From Candidatus Delongbacteria bacterium (GTDB lineage: Bacteria > UBA4055), in the NCBI GenBank assembly GCA_003477045.1, contig DMTS01000052.1, positions 203-13,249 on the forward strand: a stretch of DNA of 13,047 nucleotides, in the 5' to 3' direction. Below, one piece after another: positions 7,071 to 13,047 of the stretch (the first letter of the stretch is position 1; each line of letters starts with the position of its first letter). Under the pieces are notes generated by a model. It saw only the letters and a list, made by a program, of their open reading frames with translations, had not been told where the DNA came from and did no database searches. The translations under genes and the position numbers were made by a program.

Positions 7071-7702
7071 ATTTCAAACCTGTCCGAAATAATTTTTTTT
7101 ATTTTTTCAGTTGACTCTTTGTCAGGCTCCCTTAAAAATCTGATATTCCTCTCAATCGGGAAAAGCTCAATTATCGTTGAAGCTTTTTCTCCCAATGTAT
7201 TTCTCTCAAGTATAAAGTCTGCTCTGCCAGTCCAGTCTGCTCTGATCAGACTGATATCATTGACCTCTTTTTCTCCTGAAATATTAATGCTTGTGCTGAC
7301 AATTCCGAAACTGATTTTATCACAAATGGTTTTTACCACATTATTATCTGTATATCTTACGGCAATTTTACTATTTTCTTTTAAAAAATCCAGCTCGAGA
7401 TTCTTGTTTTTATCGGCGATCACGGTAATTCTACCCGGCCATAATTTTTCCGAGACCATTACATCTATCACTTCATTTATAAAATTATCAGAATTGAAAT
7501 ACTGACCTTTAATCCTTCCTAACGATGAATCCAGTATTATAAACGGCTTTGAGTCTCTCGCTTTAATTTGTCTGATCCTGCTGACCGCCTGATCATTTCT
7601 CGGATCGCATGAAAATCCGTAGATGGTATCTGTGGGGATAATAACGATACCGCCTTTAAAGACGGTTTCAGCAGCGGTATTTATACCTTTTTCATATAAC
7701 AT
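7061..7702 (-). CDS. tsaC: L-threonylcarbamoyladenylate synthase family protein (TsaC/Sua5/YrdC)
   Basis: The protein has 213 residues and the YrdC fold. Members make threonylcarbamoyl-AMP from threonine, bicarbonate and ATP, the first step of t6A formation at position 37 of ANN-decoding tRNAs. Diagnostic blocks are IIPTDTIYGFSCDP (21-34), the nucleotide-binding IKARDSKPFIIL (46-57), KLWPGRITVI (86-95), VRYTDN (115-120) and VSTSINISGE (135-144). The length matches short TsaC rather than Sua5, which carries an extra C-terminal domain. The start at 7702 has no clear Shine-Dalgarno. A perfect TATAAT sits at 7708-7713 on this strand, but without a good -35, so transcription probably comes from the UPF0158-like gene 42 bases upstream. 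The downstream DnaE-like gene overlaps its last 10 bases. Confidence 0.9.
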   Translation of the reverse strand: MLYEKGINTAAETVFKGGIVIIPTDTIYGFSCDPRNDQAVSRIRQIKARDSKPFIILDSSLGRIKGQYFNSDNFINEVIDVMVSEKLWPGRITVIADKNKNLELDFLKENSKIAVRYTDNNVVKTICDKISFGIVSTSINISGEKEVNDISLIRADWTGRADFILERNTLGEKASTIIELFPIERNIRFLREPDKESTEKIKKIISDRFEICR

Positions 7703-7744
7703 ACCGTATTATAAATAATTTTGGACGAAGAAAGTATAAAAAAA

Positions 7745-8278
7745 TTATGAATCGTATCCTAAGCCTTTAAGCCAGTTCTGCACTTTATTTCTTATAACCG
7801 TCTGATAGTAATTGTCCCATCTTTCCTTATCACCGATGTGCTTTATTAAAACTTCCTCGATCTCTTCTAAATTATTGAGGTTGGATATCGATGTTTTTAT
7901 TGTGACCTTAAGATCCTTGTTAAATCCCTTAACCGAGTCCATGTATTGTTCAATTATCTTTTTTATTTCAAGAATAGTTAATGTGGGAATAGGCTCATAA
8001 TCGTCCTGTTTTATAAATCTGATCCTTTTTATCAGCTCTTTCTCATCAACCTCTTCATTCGGGGAATATATTTTTTCATGATACATATCGTCGTCTTCCA
8101 TATCCGTGCTCCACTCTTCAAGTGCCGTAAGCGTCTGCTCGTATTCATCCTCAACTCCGGTCGCAATGTTCTCGTCAATGTAAACGATCTCACCGGTTTC
8201 TTTATTCAGGTAATAGGTTATATCTTCAGCTTTTTCGTGCATCGCTCTTATGATCTCGTCAATGTCAAAATCTACCAT
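7745..8278 (-). CDS. UPF0158-like acidic protein of unknown function
   Basis: The protein has 177 residues and is strongly acidic, with no signal peptide or membrane segment. The N terminus (DIDEIIRAMHEKAEDITYYL, then NKETGEIVYIDE) matches the pattern of UPF0158 proteins, in which a helix is followed by a W/YYLD-TETGE-V hairpin. The C terminus (KERWDNYYQTVIRNKVQNWL, then KGLGY) fits the family's RW-...-WL-x-x-xG ending. The middle (about 45-95) is low in conserved features and rich in Glu and Asp. The biochemical role of the family is not known to me. It is first in a same-strand run with tsaC and the DnaE-like gene and has a promoter just upstream. AAGGAA touches the start codon, which is unusually close for a ribosome-binding site. 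Confidence 0.62.
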   Translation of the reverse strand: MVDFDIDEIIRAMHEKAEDITYYLNKETGEIVYIDENIATGVEDEYEQTLTALEEWSTDMEDDDMYHEKIYSPNEEVDEKELIKRIRFIKQDDYEPIPTLTILEIKKIIEQYMDSVKGFNKDLKVTIKTSISNLNNLEEIEEVLIKHIGDKERWDNYYQTVIRNKVQNWLKGLGYDS

Positions 8279-8324
8279 TTCATTTCCTTATTCTAATTTT
8301 CTGCTTCTCAATTTTTTCCTTGCG

Positions 8325-8354
8325 AATATATAGTTATAGTTGAACTATTGTCAA
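8325..8354 (-). promoter_or_regulatory. promoter of the UPF0158 / tsaC / dnaE-like operon
   Basis: On the minus strand a perfect TTGACA (8349-8354) is followed after 18 bases by TATATT (8325-8330). It lies in the 108-base gap between the patatin gene stop (8387) and the UPF0158-like start (8278). It is therefore the likely start of the three-gene unit. The spacer contains AGTTCAACT, a short inverted repeat that could be an operator. Confidence 0.6.
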
Positions 8355-8386
8355 TAGAAAAATATAAAATATTTAACATGTTTTTT

Positions 8387-10738
8387 TTACTGAATAGGGT
8401 AGCCGAAAGATAAAAAGAGCCGGTTGTTTTTCTCGATCTCTCCGTTCCCAGCCGTGACTCCCCATCCCGCTTCAACAGGGCCGAATGCCGAATTCAAAGT
8501 CAGTCCGAAGTAAAATGAATTAAGAAAATCTTTGTAATCCCATTCGATCTCCGGGTCATTCCAGAAACCGTTTAAATAATATCCTGCTGTGATATAAGTA
8601 TCAAATATGGTGGCTTCATGTATCAGAAGATTTTGCCGGAGTTTAAACCTGACAAATTGAGTAGGTGCGTATTCTTCATAGAATATTCCCGGAACGGTTT
8701 TTATTCCTCCGATATAATACTTTTCGGTTAACGGTACAAGCTTATCTCCCGTACCTCCGCACACACCCGCCTCGTAATTCAATATGTTCTTAATATTGCT
8801 GTAAACAGAAAATTCCCACCATATCTTCTGATATTTTTCCTGATTTTTATAATCAAAAATACTTTCTCCGAGAATACCTGTTTCCATGTTCCATGTGAAA
8901 TATACTCCTCTTGAAGGAATAATAAGATCGTTCCTGCTGTCGGCAAGTATCCTGAAGATGCCTGAAGTTTTGTGACCGTATATATCCATATAATCAATGT
9001 ATTCCTGCCCTACCGAAACCGTACCCTGATAATTGTCGAACATCTGAAATCCGAGATTGAAATTCGCTCCGACCCTTTCTTCTTTTAATGTGTTTTCTTC
9101 GATTTTCTGATGATCGGCGGTATAAAACTCCCTTTCTTTCATCTGGTAATAAGGAAGAAGTTCAAAAAAAAGAGAAGACTTTTTTAAGAAAGGATTGTAA
9201 TAAGAAAACTCTATTCTGTTGAATTTCTCGCCGTATGTGAGGCCTCCATAAATTTCTGCCCTTTTTCCATGCAGATTTTTATTTGCAAGCTCTACAAGGC
9301 CCAAAAATCCCCGGTCGGTCTGATAATTCGCTCCAAGCCTGACAATGTAATAAGGCTGTTCCTCTACATAAATTGTTACTTTATTCTCATGATAATTTAT
9401 TTCGTAGTTAACTTTACTGAAAAGGCCTGTCCCGTATAGATTATCCACGCTTCCTTCAATATCTGAGAGCCTTAATATTTTATTTTTTGAGATCGCAAGT
9501 TCTTCTCTGATGTAGCTTTTCTTTGTTGAGTAGTCACCTATTATATCTATCTTCTTTAATACACCTTCCGAAATAACTAAAGTATCCCGTTCCGAACCTT
9601 TGATTATATCAGCTTTTGCCAGGATGAATCCGTTCTTTCTGTACTTTCTTTCGACATGTCTGACCATATCGCCCGCATTGATAATTTCTGCTATTTCAGA
9701 AATTATTTCCTGATCAGTATATATCGAATTCCCTTTGAAAGCGACATTTAACAGTTCAGGGTCGTCAGTTGAATTTCTCGAGAAAGCGGTGAAATTTATC
9801 AGCCTCATAATCTCATCGATCTTCCTGTCGGCTTCCATATACCCGAGCTTTATTAAAGAATCCGGATCTTCAAGCTCTGTAAATGAGATATCTTCGATCT
9901 GGGGTTTGAATACGACATTAGCCAGTGAAAGACTTTGATCTGTATTTGTTTTTGTCATCATTACGGATATTCTGTCCAGAAGCTCGATAAAATTATACTC
10001 CTGATTTTTTGTCGGCGTGTCATGAGTTGTATCCGATGCGAGTATATAGTCGCAGTTCTCAAGTACGCTTGTCGGAATGTTGTCTGTCAGACCCCCGTCA
10101 AGAAGCCTCATTTCTTTATACACAACAGGTTTGAAAAGCCCGGGAAATGACATGGATCCCAAAATGATCATCGGCATATCGCCTTCATTAAAAACAACTT
10201 TCCCCGCACTCTGTATATCGGAGCAGACCACCCGGAGTTTGTATTTTAGTTCATCAAAATTTTTACTATAATACTCTGAAGTGAGCATATATTTTCTAAG
10301 TTTTTTAAGTATCTTATGGCCGTTATTTAAAGCATTGGGAAGGTGAATTCCCTCATCAGTCATTTCGAGCTCGATAACTGTTCTGTCGGATGTTTTTTTC
10401 AGGTAATTCTCGGTATAATCTCTCTCAGGTTTATTGGTGAATACTTCTTTTGTTTCCGCTTCTTTTATGATTTTTTCTATCTCATATGTATCATACCCTA
10501 AGGCGTACAGACTTCCGATCAAAGCTCCCATGCTTGTGCCCGAGATCATATAAAGCTTTATCCCTTCCTCTTCAAGCCTCCTGAGAACGCCGATATGGGC
10601 GACCCCTCTTATTCCTCCGCCTGATAAGGCTATACCGATCCTCGGATAATGATCTTCAGTCTGACAAAATATACCGGACTGAAAGACCATAACCATAAAA
10701 ATTAAATAAAACCATATTTGTTTCTTATTTCGTATCAT
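8387..10738 (-). CDS. patatin-like phospholipase fused to POTRA domains and an outer-membrane barrel (type Vd, PlpD/FplA-like)
   Basis: The protein has 783 residues. It has a signal peptide (about 1-25, MIRNKKQ then hydrophobic). The patatin lipase domain (about 32-315) has the oxyanion motif SGGGIRG (39-45), nucleophile motif GTSMG (67-71, Ser69) and the DGG motif at 214-216 with Asp214, so the Ser-Asp dyad is intact. Two POTRA-like units follow. One spans about 328-391 (NVAFKGNSIYTDQEI ... YRKNGF) and the other about 393-459 (LKKIDIIGDYSTKKSYI ... YGTGLFSKVNY). From about 460 to the end is a BamA/FhaC-type beta-barrel, with DSRNDLIIPSRGVYF as the typical late-strand signature and a VPGIF block in place of VRGF. 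Such proteins secrete or display their own lipase at the cell surface. The start shows no ribosome-binding site, but the signal peptide supports it. It lies between two divergent or separate units and appears monocistronic. Confidence 0.93.
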   Translation of the reverse strand: MIRNKKQIWFYLIFMVMVFQSGIFCQTEDHYPRIGIALSGGGIRGVAHIGVLRRLEEEGIKLYMISGTSMGALIGSLYALGYDTYEIEKIIKEAETKEVFTNKPERDYTENYLKKTSDRTVIELEMTDEGIHLPNALNNGHKILKKLRKYMLTSEYYSKNFDELKYKLRVVCSDIQSAGKVVFNEGDMPMIILGSMSFPGLFKPVVYKEMRLLDGGLTDNIPTSVLENCDYILASDTTHDTPTKNQEYNFIELLDRISVMMTKTNTDQSLSLANVVFKPQIEDISFTELEDPDSLIKLGYMEADRKIDEIMRLINFTAFSRNSTDDPELLNVAFKGNSIYTDQEIISEIAEIINAGDMVRHVERKYRKNGFILAKADIIKGSERDTLVISEGVLKKIDIIGDYSTKKSYIREELAISKNKILRLSDIEGSVDNLYGTGLFSKVNYEINYHENKVTIYVEEQPYYIVRLGANYQTDRGFLGLVELANKNLHGKRAEIYGGLTYGEKFNRIEFSYYNPFLKKSSLFFELLPYYQMKEREFYTADHQKIEENTLKEERVGANFNLGFQMFDNYQGTVSVGQEYIDYMDIYGHKTSGIFRILADSRNDLIIPSRGVYFTWNMETGILGESIFDYKNQEKYQKIWWEFSVYSNIKNILNYEAGVCGGTGDKLVPLTEKYYIGGIKTVPGIFYEEYAPTQFVRFKLRQNLLIHEATIFDTYITAGYYLNGFWNDPEIEWDYKDFLNSFYFGLTLNSAFGPVEAGWGVTAGNGEIEKNNRLFLSFGYPIQ

Positions 10739-10746
10739 AGTTGATA

Positions 10747-10775
10747 AATATAAATATTAGTTTTACTTTAAGCAA
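10747..10775 (-). promoter_or_regulatory. possible promoter of the patatin-barrel gene
   Basis: On the minus strand TTGCTT (10770-10775), 17 bases and TATATT (10747-10752) form a fair sigma-70 promoter. The -10 box ends only 8 bases before the start codon, so the transcript would be nearly leaderless, which agrees with the lack of a Shine-Dalgarno site. AT-rich sequence makes chance matches likely. Confidence 0.3.
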
Positions 10776-10799
10776 TATTACAATTCTGAAGTTTTACGC

Positions 10800-10828
10800 T
10801 TGATTAAACATTTGCTTTAAATTATCTT
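10800..10828 (+). promoter_or_regulatory. possible promoter of the methyltransferase-nuclease pair
   Basis: On the plus strand TTGATT (10800-10805), 17 bases and TATCTT (10823-10828) form a weak sigma-70 match. It would place the transcript start just before the AAGG (10840-10843) that precedes ATG 10849. It is divergent from the promoter suggested for the patatin gene, within 111 bases of intergenic sequence. Confidence 0.3.
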
Positions 10829-10848
10829 TCAAAAAAAACAAGGCTGAA

Positions 10849-12024
10849 ATGCAACAGATAGAAGTTAAAGAAAGAATATATTTCATACCCGAACTCTTTA
10901 TTAACCTGATCTCCAACGGTTCGTCATTTAAGATTTACGAATCTGATGAAACAATAAATTTTAATAAGGTTTTTAAGGATATTAAAACCGGGAAATTTAT
11001 AATTATTACGAATTCAAAGAAAATATTCGCAGATAAAATATATAAGGAGATTCTTAAGCGGATAGATGAACTTATTCCTTTCGAAGAGCTTCAGAGAATA
11101 AATTCAAAAGATTTTTCGAGGAACAGAAAGAGAGAGTATGATAAAATAAAGGCAGATCTTTTTAACAGACTGCTCGTGATCTCAAAAAACGACAGACTTA
11201 TATCATTCGTTGAAGAAATAGCCATGCCTTACCTGGCCTCATTCTGCGGTGAAGATCCGAATCTTGTCTCTGAAAATATTGAATTTCTTCTACCATATAA
11301 TTTTTATCTTGAACTTGAAAGCTCGTTAAAAGATTATATCGAGATCAGAACCTTAAAAATGAATATCTCGACCGGGGTAAATGTTCTTTTACCGAAATCG
11401 CAGGAAACTACAGAGCTTTTTAGATCCGCTTTTGAAAATTTATCCATAAAAAAGGATCAAAGAGTAATAGATATGGGCTGCGGATCCGGCGTGCTTACGC
11501 TTCTAGCGGATGCATCAATTGAGCAATCTAAAATATATTTCTCGGATATTCTTCCGGAAGCATTAGCTTCAACTATAAGAAATTTCGAGAAAAACAAAAA
11601 TGCAAGTTTTGAGAAAATAGAAGACAGACTGACCAGCAGGACTCAGAATAATACTATCATCTGTCTGGGATCGGGAGATCTTTTCGAACATACTGAAGAT
11701 AAATATGATATTATAATTTTTAATCCGCCCTGGATAGATTCAATTTCCAATAACAGGAGCGAACTTGCTTTAAATGATAAGGATCAGAAAACGGTCGGAA
11801 GATTTCTTATGCAGGCAAAACGAAGACTTTCTTCAAAAGGGAAGATTTTTCTCGCATTTTCAGATAACAGTGGAGATTCCGCGGTTGAAAAACTTGATAA
11901 ATTAATTGAAGAGAATAAATTCATATCTGAAAACGAATTTTCATGTAAGATACAATCCCGTCAGTCAGGCAGAAAATGGATGCGGATATTTGTTAGAGTT
12001 TTAGCGGTACAAAATGAGATTTAA
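10849..12024 (+). CDS. class I SAM-dependent methyltransferase with NPPW motif
   Basis: The protein has 391 residues. The C-terminal half is a small-methyltransferase (MTS) type domain. SAM-binding motif I is VIDMGCGSGVLTLLA (206-220), followed by YFSDILPEAL (acidic D233), DIIIFNPPWID (287-297) with the NPPW catalytic motif, and RRLSSKGKIFLAFSD. NPPW/NPPY methyltransferases act on amide or amino nitrogens: release-factor glutamine (PrmC), rRNA guanine (RsmC) or adenine N6. The N-terminal 180 residues, rich in charged residues with no motif I know, may choose the substrate. This N-terminal domain does not look like PrmC's. AAGG precedes the ATG by 5 bases. The gene's last 11 bases overlap the downstream nuclease gene, so the two form an operon. 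Confidence 0.78.
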   Translation: MQQIEVKERIYFIPELFINLISNGSSFKIYESDETINFNKVFKDIKTGKFIIITNSKKIFADKIYKEILKRIDELIPFEELQRINSKDFSRNRKREYDKIKADLFNRLLVISKNDRLISFVEEIAMPYLASFCGEDPNLVSENIEFLLPYNFYLELESSLKDYIEIRTLKMNISTGVNVLLPKSQETTELFRSAFENLSIKKDQRVIDMGCGSGVLTLLADASIEQSKIYFSDILPEALASTIRNFEKNKNASFEKIEDRLTSRTQNNTIICLGSGDLFEHTEDKYDIIIFNPPWIDSISNNRSELALNDKDQKTVGRFLMQAKRRLSSKGKIFLAFSDNSGDSAVEKLDKLIEENKFISENEFSCKIQSRQSGRKWMRIFVRVLAVQNEI

Positions 12025-12835
12025 AACTAAATTAAAAATATTCTTAATAATCCTGATAATTTTCCTGTTGTGGTATTTGTTGATTTACAAACCCCGGCTA
12101 GAAAAACAGAAACTTTCAGAAATGAACATTTCCGGCTCAGGACAGGAACATATTCTCTGGGGCTACCCGATTTGTGAGAACGATATGATCTTTAAGTATG
12201 AGGGCTTTGTTTCAGGCTACGACACCATAAAGTTAAATCCGCGTTGGGTGAGCTATAACCTTAAAAAAGAATATCTCAAAGGACAGAAATTTCTCAAAGA
12301 AAGAAAATTCGCGCCCGATCCTTCGCTTGATATAGATCTTCAGGCATCTAATGGAGATTATACAAAGTCCGGATACGATAGAGGACATCTTGCCAGACAG
12401 GCTGACATGAAAGGCAGAAGTAAAAAATGCGAACTTGAATCCTGTTATTTTACAAATATATCACCCCAGAAGCAGGATTTCAACCGTGAGACCTGGAACA
12501 ATCTTGAAAGAGCTGTCGATGATCTCACCATTCGTCATGATGAATCCTGGATTATCACCGGACCTTATTTTGATGATAAAATCGATTTATTAAAAAAGAG
12601 AGTTGAAATCCCGGACGGATTTTATAAAATTGCCATACTCAGAAAGGGAAAGAATTTTCATCCGCTCGCATTCGTTCTTAACATGGAATCGCAAAGCACA
12701 GATCTTGAAAAATACACTGTTACCATTGACAGCGTTGAAAGCCTTACAGGAATAGATTTTTTTCATGAACTTGCCGACAGTCTCGAATTCTCATTTGAAT
12801 CCAAACTCCTGCCCATCCCCTACGGCTGGAAATAA
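12014..12835 (+). CDS. DNA/RNA non-specific endonuclease (NUC1/NucA family), membrane-anchored
   Basis: The protein has 273 residues. The N terminus has one hydrophobic segment (about 8-25, IFLIILIIFLLWYLLIY) after basic residues, a signal anchor placing the domain outside the cytoplasm. The beta-beta-alpha-metal nuclease domain has the DRGHLARQADMKG motif (122-134, general base H125), TNISPQKQDFNRETWNNLE (147-165) with metal ligand N157 and E165, matching N119/E127 spacing in Serratia nuclease, and the late block ITGPYF. All key residues are present, so it should be active. Typical roles are nutrient salvage of DNA, biofilm DNA turnover or defence at the envelope. It starts within the end of the methyltransferase gene in another frame. 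I see no clear Shine-Dalgarno, which suggests coupled translation. No inhibitor gene is adjacent. Confidence 0.92.
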   Translation: MRFKTKLKIFLIILIIFLLWYLLIYKPRLEKQKLSEMNISGSGQEHILWGYPICENDMIFKYEGFVSGYDTIKLNPRWVSYNLKKEYLKGQKFLKERKFAPDPSLDIDLQASNGDYTKSGYDRGHLARQADMKGRSKKCELESCYFTNISPQKQDFNRETWNNLERAVDDLTIRHDESWIITGPYFDDKIDLLKKRVEIPDGFYKIAILRKGKNFHPLAFVLNMESQSTDLEKYTVTIDSVESLTGIDFFHELADSLEFSFESKLLPIPYGWK

Positions 12836-12859
12836 AACTAAAAATAATCTTGTTATTAC

Positions 12860-12904
12860 TATAATCAAAGATTATAATACTAATTCTTTAAATAGTATTT
12901 AAAG
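12860..12904. repeat. two AT-rich inverted repeats after the nuclease gene
   Basis: TATAATC-AAA-GATTATA (12860-12876) and CTTTAAATA-G-TATTTAAAG (12886-12904) are perfect inverted repeats of 7 and 9 bp placed 10 bases apart. Neither is followed by a T-run, so they are poor rho-independent terminators. They could stabilise the mRNA 3' end or be binding sites. Confidence 0.5.
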
Positions 12905-12920
12905 GATGCAAAAATTGCCA

Positions 12921-12931
12921 GTCCGCCGGAC
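12921..12931. repeat. short GC-rich inverted repeat GTCC-GCC-GGAC
   Basis: This is a perfect 4-bp inverted repeat with a 3-base centre, GC-rich against its AT-rich surroundings. A further GGAC at 12937-12940 could pair with GTCC instead. It is listed because it is part of the dense run of inverted repeats in this tail; alone it is weak evidence of function. Confidence 0.3.
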
Positions 12932-12951
12932 AACTTGGACATATAGTAAAA

Positions 12952-12970
12952 AAAAACGCCACAGAGGCGT
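12952..12970. repeat. 19-nt hairpin repeat, copy 1
   Basis: AAAAACGCCACAGAGGCGT contains the stem ACGCC/GGCGT with loop ACAGA. It differs from the second copy 51 bases downstream by one base (A at 12965, T in the other). No T-run follows on the plus strand. On the minus strand the hairpin is followed by a run of eight or more T, so it could terminate leftward transcription. Confidence 0.6.
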
Positions 12971-12989
12971 ATATCCGTCTGAACCATGT

Positions 12990-13036
12990 GTAACGTATGA
13001 ATAAAAACGCCACAGTGGCGTTTTTCCATACGTTAC
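12990..13036. terminator. nested long hairpin with bidirectional terminator core (19-nt repeat copy 2)
   Basis: The core AAAAACGCCAC-A-GTGGCGTTTTT (13003-13025) is a perfect 11-bp inverted repeat ending in a T-run on both strands, the form of a rho-independent terminator. It sits inside a second perfect inverted repeat, GTAACGTATG (12990-12999) with CATACGTTAC (13027-13036), and a third, GTCTG (12977-12981) with CAGAC (13037-13041). It is 155 bases after the nuclease stop and is probably the terminator for that operon or for a gene converging from beyond the window. Confidence 0.75.
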
Positions 13037-13047
13037 CAGACATTGAC

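Noticed and set aside
10849..12835. Restriction-modification or toxin-immunity system
   Set aside because: The nuclease carries an N-terminal membrane anchor or signal and belongs to the non-specific NUC1 family, there is no adjacent immunity gene, and the methyltransferase has no DNA target-recognition domain I can see.
12952..13025. Two similar hairpin repeats as the start of a CRISPR array
   Set aside because: Only two copies are visible, the unit is 19 nt and self-complementary with A/T-runs, the intervening sequence pairs with the flank of copy 2, and no cas gene is present.
12990..13036. Integron attC site (AAC...GTT inverted arms)
   Set aside because: The ends do not fit RYYYAAC/GTTRRRY, the element is only 47 bases, it has a T-run terminator core, and there are no cassette genes or integrase.

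Overview
The window is AT-rich bacterial DNA. It carries the 5' part of a 16S rRNA gene, two tRNA genes and nine protein-coding genes. The 16S fragment reads GGACGAACGCTGGCGGCGTG near its 5' end, which is not the Bacteroidota form (GGATGAACGCTAGCG...). An outer-membrane Omp85-type barrel protein shows a Gram-negative (diderm) cell. AT richness, a fused FtcD and a 16S that fits no common phylum by eye suggest a poorly sampled diderm lineage, perhaps near the FCB group. That placement is a guess. Promoters are of ordinary sigma-70 type (TTGACA, 17-18 bp, TATAAT-like), and several genes have Shine-Dalgarno-like sites.

Layout. 1-745 (minus strand): an rRNA transcription unit. Tandem promoters with GC-rich discriminators lead into tRNA-His, tRNA-Glu, a leader with a boxA-like motif, and then 16S, which runs off the left edge. 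792-2200 (minus): a two-gene operon of a secreted TlpA-like thiol oxidoreductase and a class I methyltransferase, joined by an ATGA overlap. 2374-4059 (plus): a fused glutamate formimidoyltransferase/formimino-THF cyclodeaminase. Its promoter appears to share its -35 region with the divergent tlpA-like gene. A bidirectional terminator at 4061-4087 separates it from the convergent gene. 4071-8278 (minus): a probable operon of a UPF0158-like protein, a TsaC/Sua5-family t6A enzyme, and a 999-residue relative of DNA polymerase III alpha. 8387-10738 (minus): a patatin phospholipase fused to two POTRA domains and an outer-membrane barrel (type Vd secretion, PlpD/FplA-like). 10849-12835 (plus): a class I methyltransferase with an NPPW motif, overlapping a membrane-anchored DNA/RNA non-specific endonuclease. 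12836-13047: a non-coding tail packed with inverted repeats, including two copies of a 19-nt hairpin.

The most notable item is the polymerase-like gene. It aligns by eye with DnaE over most of its length (PHP, palm, fingers, helix-hairpin-helix, C-terminal domain). All three catalytic aspartates of the palm and the visible PHP histidines are replaced, and the OB-fold appears to be missing. It looks like an intact, non-catalytic DnaE paralogue kept in an operon with tsaC. The rest of the window is mostly housekeeping and envelope functions; I see no phage, transposase or CRISPR.
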